Translations under genes and position numbers: made by a program | Notes under the pieces: generated by a model | Told to the model about the DNA's origin: nothing | Database searches by the model: none | Seen by the model: the letters and a program-made list of their open reading frames with translations, nothing else | Origin: Girardinichthys multiradiatus | Taxonomy: Eukaryota > Chordata > Actinopteri > Cyprinodontiformes > Goodeidae | Length of the DNA stretch: 64,000 nucleotides | Direction of reading: 5' to 3' | Assembly: GCF_021462225.1 (NCBI RefSeq) | Contig: NC_061808.1 | Location: forward strand, 16,715,119-16,779,118 | Part shown: one piece after another, positions 23,001 through 37,400 of the stretch | Layout of the letters: each line of letters opens with the position of its first letter | Numbering within the stretch: the stretch's first letter is position 1

Positions 23001-26000
23001 TCTTCTGGACAGCAGTCAGGTCGGCAGTCTTACCCATGATTGGGGTTTTGAGTGATAAACCAGGCTGGGAGTTTTAAAGGCCTCAGGAATCTTTTGCAGG
23101 TGTTTAGAGTTAACTCGTTGATTCAGATGATTAAGTTCATAGCTCGTTTAGAGACCCTTTTAATGATATGCTAATTTTGTGAGATAGGAATTTTGGGTTT
23201 TCATGAGCTGTATGCCAAAATCATCCGTATTAAGACAATAAAAGACCTGAAATATTTCAGTTAGTGTGCAATGAATCTAAAATATATGAATGTTAAATTT
23301 TCATCATTACATTATGGAAAATAATGAACTTTATCACAATATGCTAATATTTTGAGAAGGACCTGTAGATGCACTGACTTGGCTGACAGTCGTTGCAATA
23401 GTTGCATGTCATAGACTGATTGAAATTATTTTGTGTTGCCGAATTTAAGCTGTTACTGACCCCTGCAAAAGCGTTACTAATTAAAGAAAGCATATAAAAT
23501 TCTAGTTAAATCGTGGACATTCAATTATTTGAGTCACCGTATTGTTGGTTTTTCATTGGTGGTAAAAAGTCTTGTTGCCTGGTTCTAAGATATTTTAGGA
23601 GGTTTTTATAGGTTGCCTTAGCCAAGTTTGTTAAAACAGCGACCTTGGGGCTCGTGCCGAGCTACTAAAATTAACCTAGCCCATATACCAAGAGCCAGTT
23701 GTAAATTAGGGAATGAGCAGCCGTGAACAAAAGTGACTGTCGAGGGTGCGGATGACTGCGATAGGCTACTCGGTGGCCCGGACCTCCAGTTGAAGAAGGG
23801 CAAGACTTTTGGATGAAGGCTGTCAGAGGCTAGGCGAGTCATTTCCCGACACCAGCTTAAACAGAACTTTCAGTAAACCTGCTTAGTAAGACCTTTCAGG
23901 TTTAGGGAAGTCCGGACCCGTTAGATGGAGAGCTGGATTGAGCAATCCCTTTAGACATGGGGAAGTAGGAGGGAGGGGTTAGCTGATCGGACAACGAAAT
24001 TCTATTCATCTCAATCCCCAGAGAGACATTAATAATGGCATGTTTGTGGCGCGTGGTACGTTAGCCACATCTCTCATTATCTTTTTTGTTGACATTCCCT
24101 CCTGCAGTTGGAATTCATCAGGAGTGTAAGCAGTGGCCCGATGTCCTAAAACTTGTGCAGTCAGAAGGTTGTGGTTCTGGTAAATGTAGGGAAAGATTCA
24201 AGATGGAGATGAAAGTCCAACATAAATGAGAGCATATGGAAAAACCACACTTCACCCAGAATAGAGCAATAGCACTTTTTCTATGTGGCAGTGTTCCATG
24301 AATGTCCTATCTACAATGTTATGGGTGTTTTAGTGCTCATTTCTTTACTTTTTTACCTTTCCAGAAAAATGTGTTGATGTTAGTGTTAAAACAAACCTCT
24401 CTGATTATGTTTTGTTCTGATATTCAGTTCTTTCCCCAGTTATTTACATCAATAATTCCTAAATCACCTGTAGATGCCAAGACACAATGACTGCCAAAGG
24501 TACACACAGTCTGCCTTGCTTGTTCTCCTTTCTGAAATAACAGGAAATGCTTCGAATTTCCACTCTTCCCACAGCTGAAACCTAAACATGCAGTTCATAG
24601 TGGAAGACACTGACGCCAGATCAGGTCTAACAAATATGTGCTGAGCCTTACTTTAAGTCTTATGTGTGTTCGCATCAGTAACAGCTGTTATGGATTTCCA
24701 GCAACAGTGGTCGCGATTGGGGGTCAGTGAGCCATGTTTCCTTGTTAAAATAGTGGTACATCTGAGGGTGTCTAAAAAAACCCTGATTTACTTGGAGCTT
24801 TGAGTGTAAATGTGTGAACAGGGCTCTACTTTTTGAGAAGAGACAGCAGAAGAAAGGGTATGGTAGAAAGATGACTGGAAGGACTGCTCCTCTTCCCGAA
24901 ACACTTCTTAGAGTTAGCTTGAAAGCATTACCACAACAAAAGTCAGACTAAAATAAATCTCATTTGATGCAAACTTAAAAACAGCCCTGTCATGTTACTT
25001 TTTGATTCTCTGAATTTACCAGAAACTTAATACCTTCTTTCAGGCACTGCAGATATTTTTCAAAGCATCTTTTAGGAAACCTATGCCTTAAAGAATGGGA
25101 ACAATAACATTACAAACAGAAAGACTGCCCCCTTTTTTCTGTTGACAGGAGATTTGCTCTTTTCATAGCATCTCTGGTGTTCTTCCAATGTTATTCAGCG
25201 GCCGGCTGTTAGAAGTTTGACAGTCATTTGTCACAATTTCTGCAGGGAATGACGTCCTGCAAAGCACTGCATGTTTTTACCGGCCTTGTTAATGTAACAA
25301 GCTGGGATGTCTGTTGTTATTTGGCAAACACAGAGCAATGCTGGTTGTTCTGTCCAAGAAAACTGTTTCTGAACAACTCGAAATCTTTTCCCAAAACTAG
25401 TCTAATAACAGTTATTGTACTTTAAGCTGTGAGAATAAAGCAGTTTCCTGTTACAGTTGTTGTTGGAGTTCAGCCCTCAGTCTTGTTTCTTTCTAAAAGG
25501 TGAAACTTTTAAAAAAACAGTTGATGTCCTCTATTGCATTTAAAACTTGACCTATAGCTAGCAGATTTGTAGCAGAAGAATGATCTTAGATCCTTTTTAT
25601 CAGGAACGATCGGTACTTATTTATATCAGGGCCAGAAGCAATGTAACATTGTGTGTGCCAGACAGGTGTTGGTGTTACACAGATCTGCAGTTTGAGTGAA
25701 CTTCAATATTTCATAGAAAACACAACTGAACTGGACTCTTTAAACAGGTTAAGCAGAATATATTTACTGTAATAGGTTCAGTGTTCTCTTATGTGCTTAA
25801 GTCTAAATCCCTGTGTAAAAATAACAATTTGAATTTACAACTGATATGGCTCCATTGAAAATTCACATGCCTTTGTAGAAATTTCTTTTCCTTTTTGTGC
25901 CTTCTCAGAGTTGACTGTTCTTCCTTCAGTAACAACTTCCACACCGAAGAGTGTTGTTGTCAGGCCACCTGTTAGTACATTTATGCTAACATGGTGCATT

Positions 26001-29000
26001 CAGGTCTGATCTGAAAAAGATTGCGTTTTTAGTTTCCAACCAACCAATCACTGATCAAGGCCAGTCAATCACAGAATCAAATGATTGCTACTACCCAATT
26101 TCTAGTTATAATAATTGTAATGATATAAATTCTACATATGCAATAACATTTAAATACACCTATACTATTTCACTATCTAAAAGACAAGTGATAATCACAG
26201 TATTGTAAATCGGGACCGGGACATGGGGACAGCAGACTTAGTAGAGACGCCCAAACTTCCCTCTCCCCAGACACCTTCTCCAGCTCCTCAGGGGGGAGCC
26301 CAAGGCATTCCCAGGCCAGCCAAGAAACATTGTCCCTTCAACATGTCCTGGGTCATATATAACATTCTTCAACTTCACAATTCTTTGTAAATTTCATTAG
26401 TATTTGGTGGAATTGCCTTTTAAACTGTACTACTTTGGTCAAATGTTTTGGGTTTCTTTCAACAAGCTTCTGACAGTAGTTTGCTGGAATTTTGGCCAAT
26501 TCCTCCCAGTAGTACTGTGGTAAATTCATCAGATTTTTGGGATGCCTTGCTTTCACACTCTTCTGCTTTGCCTACAGATTTTCTTTGGGACTGAAATAAG
26601 CCTTGGGAATATCACCAAATTGGTGGTATTACTAAGGTCATTGTCCATTTAGAAGAACCTTTTTCTGTGCTCAAGGATAATCTCAGTTCTAAGAAAGATT
26701 GTTTCACCTCTCACAAAATCATGAAAACTGCAAGCTGAGCTTCTGGCAAAGTCATATATGTCATTGTCTTAGGTTTTTGTCCTTTCATTTAATTTCAAGG
26801 TGTTGAGTGGATAAAAAACACTGTAGGGCCTTGGTGAGCTGTACAATCAGAAGTTTGAAACATATGAGAAAGGAAATTAACAATAAATGTATGTATTTTT
26901 GTTACTGTAGCTTAAAATGTTGTCTGTTGTTTGCTCTTATTGAACCATCCCATAAAACTGCATTATTCTCTGAGCCAATGAATGTTTCATGGCTCCTTAA
27001 TTAAAGAGAAAAATAAAGTTATTTCAATGGTACAATATCATCTGTGCTGAGTTTTGAAGAGCTCAATCTCTTTAAAAAAATAACCTAAAGATTTTTTTTA
27101 ATGGAAATCTCTGTTCCATTCTGTTTTCAACATTGATTAATTAGCTTCTATAGCTGTAATTGATAATCATGCTTTTATGATAAACCTGTGGGACTTTGAG
27201 ATATATTTGGTTAGTAAGATTTTGGATAAAATGACATGTACTTAACTTCTTCTGCAAGGCAGAAGTAAATGAATCATGGCTGAGTTGCTTGTTTAGCTGG
27301 TGAGTCATGTTTTGTGTGAGAGTGCTTGATGTAGCTTGTGTGTGTGGGTGATAAAAATGAAAGATTGTGTGAGTTTCACTTTGCAGTACAGTTTCACACT
27401 TACTGAGTTCAAGGAAAGAAAGCGCATGCGAAGGAAACAGAAAAGCTAAGTCTGTGTTTTGTTTTAGCTTAAGCGCAGTATGTTGCGACATCGGTCGATT
27501 CTCGTTCAACTTTTGGTACATCAACACATTTTTTTGTACTAGGATGAATACTGAAATTGTTAAGTTGGTAATACTAAAATTCCTTTGCATACATTCTATA
27601 AATTTATAATAGCACATTTTAACAGCAAAAGAAGCATATAAAATATTGAAATGTTACCAAATAATCCATTGTTTTTTTCTCAGTCTAACTCTTTGTGTGT
27701 GTGTGTTTTCCTGTATGTATCTACAGGTGCTCCTGTTTCCCAGCCAGGTGGTTTACAACCGTGTGGGGAAGTGTGGCAGTCGGACAGTGGTCATCCTACT
27801 GAGGCTTTTGGCCGAGAAACATAGGTTCAACCTAATCTCTTCTGACATCCATAACAAGACACGCCTCACAAAACATGAACAGGTGAGATATGTAAAAAGG
27901 CCTTTTTTTAAAAAAAAAACCTGTAATCTGTGATTGAAATGTCACATAAGACAATTGAAGCTATGTCTTAGGGCATACCACTGTTTGATAGTATGTCAGT
28001 AAATCCTGGGATTTATTTGGTAAAGAGTTGATTATGGCTCTTAAATGTGATGATTTGGTTGTTTTTAATCTCTTAAGGCATAATAAAAGAAATAATTGTG
28101 AGTAAATTCAGTTTGTTTTTTAAAGAAAATTGTTATTTTGGATATTTTCAACATAACCAAATATATTTACTATTTTAACTTTCTATGACTTTCTAATTTT
28201 TTGAAATAATAATTGATATAATAGGCTTCTGCAATTGTGTAATTATGATACCCCAATAGATACAATTTTCAATGTATTTAGTATTTTTATGAGGAATGTG
28301 TAAAACATGTTTAGCAACATATTTACAGAATACAGGCTTTTACGGAAAATACTAACCTTGTTAGAAACATAGTGGTGTCAGAAGTTCTTTTATCAAAAAG
28401 ATGATATGTTTGCGTTACTGGCTGAAGAGTAAATAGACTAAATTTTGTTTGCTTTACATTAGAGCTACATTCACCCACTCACACTAACAAACTCATGCAC
28501 ACCAATTGTTAGAAGTTTTTTTCCAGGGGCACATTGATATGTGCTCAACACAGCGGCTGAAGAACATATTCCCAGCAGTTGCATTCAGGGACCGTGGGAA
28601 CTGGGATTATCTGTAATACATAATCAATATTCTATATATATGTGATTGGTTTTGAAAGATAACATGCTTCATCGATAGAAGCAGCTTACGTGAATACACG
28701 ACGCGCATCTCAGAGGAGAAAATATGATCTTGACAGATTTGCACAGCATTTTAAGTTTGTGTTGGAGATTTCCCATGCTCACAACATAAAGCAAACGAAT
28801 CGTTAAGCGGCGGGAATGAAACCAGATGCAAAACGAGCCGGTATTTTCCGAATACCCCTGCATAACTAAGCCTGGGCTTTTTTTCTGATCTCCGCTCTTC
28901 ACTGTCAGCTCAGCTGGCCGCCCTGCAGCGCATGTTATGTGTTATAGATCAGCTGCTTGCCAGCATGCAGCAGAAATGATCTGCCTGACTGGAGCAGAGG

Positions 29001-31448
29001 AGGGGTTTGTCCGAGCTACCGCACCCTGTTGGTGGTCAGACCTCTCGGGAGTCTCTCCAGTCCCTGGTTCCCAGAGGCGATCAGACTCTATCTAACATTG
29101 ACTCTTAAAGGAACGACTCTCAAACAGTTTCTAACTTTCAGCTACTTTAATCTAAATTAGGAAGAGGAATGATTACAGAGATCAGCGCCGAGGCTCGTCT
29201 CGGACCGTCGCAGTTTGTAAAAGGATGACGAAGAGCCCCGAAAGAAGGTCACATGTAGTTTTATATCTGGCACTCCAATGCAATGGATGTTTCCTCCCTC
29301 AGTGATTATTAGTAGACTGGTGTGTCACCATTGTGGTGTCTATCTGGTAGGTTGTGTAGTGCTGGTGTCCATCCTTAATCTAAGTGTGCTGCTGCATTCT
29401 AATCAAACCAGTTACAACTTGCTCCACCATCAAACCAAGTGCCCCAGCCACAGGTCATTCATGACAAACCTTGGGCCATTTATCTTTGTAATGTGTGTCG
29501 ATGAGCATCCTTTTCTAACAAAAAGGAAACATTAGAATTTATGCTTTATATCATTATGGCATAAGTGGGAAAAACAGCTATGAGTCATATAAATAAAGGT
29601 TATCCCTAACAGGTTGATATGGCATAGTTTAGGGCACAATGGTCCAGCAAAATATCAGCGCCCCAGAAACTGTCGCCTCTTGCGTACTTGATGTCGCACT
29701 CGCCCTGCGTCTGTGCAGAGCGGTGGGCCAGTGGTTCAGCTCGTGGGCCGGTGGTTCATGGGCTGAAGTGAACCACCGGCCCATTAAAAACTAACTCTTG
29801 ACCCTACACACACGCGCGCGCACACACACACATACATATATATATGTGTATATATATATATATATATACAGGTCCTTCTCAAAAAATTAGCATATTGTGA
29901 TAAAGTTCATTATTTTCCATAATGTCATGATGAAAATTTAACATTCATATATTTTAGATTCATTGCACACTAACTGAAATATTTCAGGTCTTTTATTGTC
30001 TTAATACGGATGATTTTGGCATACAGCTCATGAAAACCCAAAATTCCTATCTCACAAAATTAGCATATCATTAAAAGGGTCTCTAAACGAGCTATGAACC
30101 TAATCATCTGAATCAACGAGTTAACTCTAAACACCTGCAAAAGATTCCTGAGGCCTTTAAAACTCCCAGCCTGGTTCATCACTCAAAACCCCAATCATGG
30201 GTAAGACTGCCGACCTGACTGCTGTCCAGAAGGCCACTATTGAAACCCTCAAGCAAGAGGGTAAGACACAGAAAGAAATTTCTGAACGAATAGGCTGTTC
30301 CCAGAGTGCTGTATCAAGGCACCTCAGTGGGAAGTCTGTGGGAAGGAAAAAGAGTGGCAGAAAACGCTGCACAACGAGAAGAGGTGACCAGACCCTGAGG
30401 AAGATTATGGAGAAGGGCCGATTCCAGACCTTGGGGGACCTGCGGAAGCAGTGGACTGAGTCTGGAGAAGAAACATCCAGAGCCACCGTGCACAGGCGTG
30501 TGCAGGAAATGGGCTACAGGTGCCGCATTCCCCAGACCTGGGCTACAGAGAAGCAGCACTGGACTGTTGCTCAGTGGTCCAAAGTACTTTTTTCGGATGA
30601 AAGCAAATTCTGCATGTCATTCGGAAATCAAGGTGCCAGAGTCTGGAGGAAGACTGGGGAGAAGGAATTGCCAAAATGCCAGAAGTCCAGTGTCAAGTAC
30701 CCACAGTCAGTGATGGTCTGGGGTGCCCTGTCAGCTGCTGGTGTTGGTCCACTGTGTTTTATCAAGGGCAGGGTCAATGCAGCTAGCTATCAGGAGATTT
30801 TGGAGCACTTCATGCTTCCATCTGCTGAAAAGCTTTATGGAGATTAAGATTTCATTTTTCAGCACGACCTGGCACCTGCTCACAGTGCCAAAACCACTGG
30901 TAAATGGTTTACTGACCATGGTATCACTGTGCTCAATTGGCCTGCCAACTCTCCTGACCTGAACCCCATAGAGAATCTGTGGGATATTGTGAAGAGAACG
31001 TTGAGAGACTCAAGACCCAACACTCTGGATGAGCTAAAGGCCGCTATCGAAGCATCCTGGGCCTCCATAAGACCTCAGCAGTGCCACAGGCTGATTGCCT
31101 CCATGCCACGCCGCATTGAAGCAGTCATTTCTGCCAAAGGATTCCCGACCAAGTATTGAGTGCATAACTGTACATGATTATTTGAAGGTTGACATTTTTT
31201 GTATTAAAAACACTTTTCTTTTATTGGTCGGATAAAATATGCTAATTTTGTGAGATAGGAATTTTGGGTTTTCATGAGCTGTATGCCAAAATCATCTGTA
31301 TTAAGACAATGAAAGACCTGAAATATTTCAGTTAGTGTGCAATGAATCTAAAATATATGAATGTTAAATTTTCATCATTACATTATGGAAAGTAATGAAC
31401 TTTATCACAATATGCTAATTTTTTGAGAAGGACCTGTATATATATATA

Positions 31449-31493
<45 letters not shown>

Positions 31494-34400
31494 CAGAGAG
31501 ATGCACTGCGGACCTCTCTGCTGGATGCCAGACACAAACGGAGATTTACATATATATATATACATAAAACAGTGGTGAAGTGAACCACTAAACCACCGTC
31601 CCACTAAGCCAGCGGTCCACCGGAGATTTCCCCTGTTGACCCGTATGGCAGCTTGCCTGGCTGTGAAAATACCGGTTCGTTTTGCATCTGGTTTCATACC
31701 GCCGCTTAGTCTGGCGGTTCTTTTGCTAAATGTTGAGAGCATGGGAAATCTCCAACACGGACTTAAAATGCTGTGCAAATCTGTCAAGATCATATTTTCT
31801 CCTCTGAGGTGCGCGTTGTGTATTCACGTAAGCAATCACATACAGGTCCTTCTCAAAATATTAGCATATTGTGATAAAGTTCATTATTTTCCATAATGTC
31901 ATGATGAAAATTTAACATTCATATATTTTAGATTCATTGCACACTAACTGAAATATTTCAGGTCTTTTATTGTCTTAATACAGATGATTTTGGCATACAG
32001 CTCATGAAAACCCAAAATTCCTATCTCACAAAATTAGCATATCATTAAAAGGGTCTCTAAACGAGCTATGAACCTAATCATCTGAATCAACGAGTTAACT
32101 CTAAACACCTGCAAAAGATTCCTGAGGCCTTTAAAACTCCCAGCCTGGTTCATCACTCAAAACCCCAATCATGGGTAAGACTGCCGACCTGACTGCTGTC
32201 CAGAAGGCCACTATTGACACCCTCAAGCAAGAGGGTAAGACACAGAAAGAAATTTCTGTACGAATAGGCTGTTCCCAGAGTGCTGTATCAAGGCACGTCT
32301 GTGGGAAGGAAAAAGTGTGGCAGAAAACGCTGCACAACGAGAAGAGGTGACCGGACCCTGAGGAAGATTGTGGAGAAGGGCCGATTCCAGACCTTGGGGG
32401 ACCTGCGGAAGCAGTGGACTGAGTCTGGAGTAGAAACATCCAGAGCCACCGTGCACAGGCGTGTGCAGGAAATGGGCTACAGGTGCCGCATTCCCCAGAC
32501 CTGGGCTACAGAGAAGCAGCACTGGACTGTTGCTCAGTGGTCCAAAGTACCTTTTTCGGATGAAAGCAAATTCTGCATGTCATTCAGAAATCAAGGTGCC
32601 AGAGTCTGGAGGAAGACTGGGGAGAAGGAAATGCCAAAATGCCAGAAGTCCAGTGTCAAGTACCCACAGTCAGTGATGGTCCGGGGTGCCGTGTCAGCTG
32701 CTGGTGTTGGTCCACTGTGTTTTATCAAGGGCAGGGTCAATGCAGCTAGCTATCAGGAGATTTTGGAGCACTTCATGCTTCCATCTGCTGAAAAGCTTTA
32801 TGGAGATGAAGATTTCATTTTTCAGCACGACCTGGCACCTGCTCACAGTGCCAAAACCACTGGTAAATGGTTTACTGACCATGGTATCACTGTGCTCAAT
32901 TGGCCTGCCAACTCTCCTGACCTGAACCCCATAGAGAATCTGTGGGATATTGTGAAGAGAACGTTGAGAGACTCAAGACCCAACACTCTGGATGAGCTAA
33001 AGGCCGCTATCGAAGCATCCTGGGCCTCCATAAGACCTCAGCAGTGCCACAGGCTGATTGCCTCCATGCCACGCCGCATTGAAGCAGTCATTTCTGCCAA
33101 AGGATTCCCGACCAAGTATTGAGTGCATAACTGTACATGATTATTTGAAGGTTGATGTTTTTTGTATTAAAAACACTTTTCTTTTATTGGTCGGATGAAA
33201 TATGCTAATTTTGTGAGATAGGAATTTTGGGTTTTCATGAGCTGTATGCCAAAATCATCCGTATTAAGACAATAAAAGACCTGAAATATTTCAGTTAGTG
33301 TGCAATGAATCTAAAATATAGGAATGTTAAATTTTCACCATGACATTATGGAAAATAATGAACTTTATCACAATATGCTAATATTTTGAGAAGGACCTGT
33401 ATATATAGAATATCGACGATGTATTACAGATAATCCCAGTTCCCACGGTCCCTGAATGCAACAGCTGGGAATATGTTGTTCAGCCGCTGTGTTGAGCTGT
33501 CAGTCATGATTCCGCAACCCCGTGATCTGAGGTCCCGCCCACCACGCCAAAACAGGGCCAAAAGTTTGAAGCTGAAAAAAAAAATCTGCAAGTTCAAAAA
33601 AAAATCTTGAATCTGAAAAGTAGTTTTGAACTTGTTTTTTTCCAGTTTCACATCTGTTTTTGTTTCAGTTGCAAAACTTTTTTCCAGTTTTCACATTTTT
33701 TGGGGGGATGTTCAAAATAATTTTTCAGGTTCAAATGTTTTTCTTTTGAACAAACTTTTATTTTTCAGGTTACATTTTTTTTCTTTTGAACAAACCTTTA
33801 TTTTAAGTTTCAAATTTTTTTTCGTTTGAACAAACTTTATGGCCCCAATTTAGCTCCATAACTCAGAGGTTACTCTCAGATTCCACATCCTCCGCTTCTG
33901 TACGTGTCAGTTCCGTTCCAGACCGCCGAGCTCCGCTCCAAGTTCCTTGGAACCCAAAGAAAACATGCGTGAGAGGTACGAGTTCACGTGATAAAAAAGG
34001 GGATATAAAGGAGCTGTTAACATTCATCATTTTACCACCAAAATATTTTATCACCAAAATATAGACCATGAAAAGCAAATGCAGTTAAGTTTAGCCGTTG
34101 TTTATTTGGCATCGTAATTACAAGCAGAATGCTTAACTTTATTGTGAATGTTAAAAAAAGTTATTTAATATGTGGCTAATTCTATTTACTATATTTAACT
34201 TTGACAAACCGGATGTTGTTGGCGTTCTTTTTCCTGTTTGCTGCGATTGAAATTGTGGAATTTGACCCGGCCGGAGCCAGACAGACCAGAACATTGGAGT
34301 TGTTCCGTAATTTGACGGTGAACGACGGAGAGTGGCTCAGTCAACACTGACAATTAGAGTAGTCACGGAGAATATTGAACTGTTGTCAATAATTAACATA

Positions 34401-37400
34401 ACTATGGAGTTGCTCCGTCAGTGAACGGACGTGAATGGAATAAAGCAAGCACAGAGGATGTGGAATCTGGAGGTTAGAATCTGTCGACTGAACAACTATG
34501 AATTGCACACGAGAAGTAATTTTTGCAGCTTTTCACAAGCCATGCATGAGATGATCTGGTTAGATAAAACCAACACCGAACTTTTTACCTTATGTGCAAA
34601 ACACATTGTGTGGGGATAGAGAAATAGTGTGTATTACTCATCATGCACCATACCCACAGTGAAGCATTGTGTACAGGGCAATCTTGGAATAAAGCTGCAA
34701 AAGACTTGAAAATTGGATAGAGGTTCACCTTTCAGCGGGAAATCTGAACTTGAGCTATTTTTGCGTAAAAGAATATACATAATGTTGAGTCTCCAAATGT
34801 GAAAATCTTCTTCATATTTAAAAATAACTGCAGTTATAAGACTATAAACAAATGCACACCACAATTTAAAGATTGTTATTTGTGGAAAAAAATAGAAAAT
34901 TAGAAATCTATCCACTTCACATGTCTTCACAACTGTGTCAGATAAAATTCCAACATATAACATATGAAAATGTTCAATGGGTGTGAGTACTTCTGCAAAT
35001 AAGTGTATTTAAATTCATCTTGAGTTAATCTTCAAAATGATGTTACTTTTTAACTTTTATTTGGAGACTGCGTGAGGGGGGAGTGTGGGCAACAGTCAAA
35101 CTTTGTCATTTTAGTTCCTTTTTCTGCTCTTCTGATGAGCCCTGTGAAGATACCACTGGCACTCAATCAGAAGGGGGAAGTGCAGGTATGCCTGGAATCC
35201 TTCACTTTCTCCCTTCAGCCCTTCCTGGGAAATTAGAGGAGGGTGTTCTGGTCAGACAGACAGACTAGGGGGTGGACCAACAAACACGCACATAAACACA
35301 CACAGTTGCACATAAACTCACTAAATGTGCCCAAAGCACTCCGTGCCAACCCTAAGATGAAGGAGGGGGCTTGAAGAAATGTCCTTATATAACTCTTTTT
35401 CTATCCCTAAAAAACAATAAAATATACTGGAGTGTTGAGCAGACAATGGATAAGTGTTGCAAAATATATTCTACAGCACTAATGAAAGGTTTACATTATG
35501 TTTACTGGCATAAGGCATCCATAAAGCTTGGAAACAGGGTGAATGGAAATGTACTGGCTATATAGAAAAGAGGGAGAGTGTGAAGCCTGGGTCTGACTGG
35601 AGCCTCTGATTAACTGCCTTGGGTATATAAACAAGTATACATATTGCTGTTGCTATCCAAATAGTGTTGCCATGACATAACAGGTGCCTGTATAAGAGCA
35701 GGAAATATAAACAGTTTTTGAGCCAGTCCTTCGCCACAGAGTTTTATGTAAAGGATGTGAATGTAAATATGGTGAAAAATATATTGTCCTTTTGGTGAAA
35801 AAGTGTTATTGAGTAGAAAAAGATTACTTCAAACATGATTACTTCAAACATTCTTACAAGTTACAAACTTTAATGTATTTTATTTGGAGTTTATGTGATA
35901 GACCAACTGAAAGTAGAGCATTAATAGAAGTGGAAGGAGAAAAAAATATATAGGTTCAAAAAATATTTGCAAATAAAAATCAAAAACATTTTTGACAGGA
36001 CAACTATTAGCCTGGCACTCCACAAACCTGGCCTTTAGGGAACAGGCAAGAAGATGGCTTTTTCTGAAAGACACCCAAAGGTAGTCTCATTTAAGGTATG
36101 CCACAAACCATGTTGGGTACACAGGAAAAATATAGGGATTGGACAATGAAACTGAAACACCCGGTTTTAGACCACAATAATTTATTAGTATGGTGTAGGG
36201 CCTCCTTTTGCGGCCAATACAGCGTCAATTTGTCTTGGGAATGACATATACAAGTCCTGCACAGTGGTCAGAGGGATTTTAAGCCATTCTTCTTGCAGGA
36301 TAGTGGCCAGGTCACTACGTGATACTGGTGGAGGAAAATGTTTCCTGACTCACTCCTCCAAAACACCCCAAAGTGGCTCAATAATATTTAGATCTGGTGA
36401 CTGTGCAGGCCATGGGAGATGTTCAACTTCACTTTCATGTTCATCAAACCAATCTTTCACCAGTCTTGCTGTGTGTATTGGTGCATTGTCATCCTGAAAC
36501 AAGGCACCGCCTTCAGGATACAATGTTTGAACCATTGGATGCACATGATCCTCAAGAATGGTTCGGTAGTCCTTGGCAGTGACGCGCCCATCTAGCACAA
36601 GTATTGGCCCAAGGGAATGCCATGATATGGCAGCCCAAACCATCACTGATCCACCTCCATGCTTCACTCTGGGCATGCAACAGTCTGGGTGGTACGCTTC
36701 TTTGGGGCTTCTCCACACCGTAACTCTCCCAGATGTGGGGAAAACAGTAAAGGTGGACTCATCAGAGAACAATACATGTTTCACATTGTCCACAGCCCAA
36801 GATTTACGCTCCTTGCACCATTGAAACCAACGTTTGGCATTGGCATGAGTGACCAAAGGTTTGGCTATAGCAGCCCGGCCGTGTATATTGACCCTGTGGA
36901 GCTCCCGACGGACAGTTCTGGTGGAAACAGGAGAGTTGAGGTGCACATTTAATTCTGCCGTGATTTGGGCAGCCGTGGTTTTATTTTTTTTGGATACAAT
37001 CCGGGTTAGCACCCGAACATCTCTTTCAGACAGCTTCCTCTTGCGTCCACAGTTAATCCTGTTGGATGTGGTTTGTCCTTCTTGGTGGTATGCTGACATT
37101 ACCCTGGATACCGTGGCTCTTGATACATCACAAAGACTTGCTGTCTTGGTCACAGATGCGCCAGCAAGACGTGCACCAACAATTTGTCCTCTTTTGAACT
37201 CTGGTATGTCACCCATAATGTTGTGTGCATTTCAATATTTTGAGCAAAACTGTACTCTTACCCTGCTAATTGAACCTTCACACTCTGCTCTTACTGGTGC
37301 AATGTGCAATCAATGAAGACTGGCTACCAGGCTGGTCCAATTTAGCCATGAAACCTCCCACACTAAAATGACAGGTGTTTCAGTTTCATTGTCCAACCCC

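Noticed and set aside
27141..27617. 158-residue - strand open frame just upstream of ust exon 3
   Set aside because: No recognisable domain, low-complexity Ser/Thr/Leu/His composition, AT-rich DNA and no splice or promoter context. A chance frame of this length is plausible.
30731..31068. Antisense open frames within Tc1 copies (repeated at 22166-22503 and 32694-33031)
   Set aside because: They are shadows of the conserved transposase coding sequence on the opposite strand, which is why they recur in all three copies.
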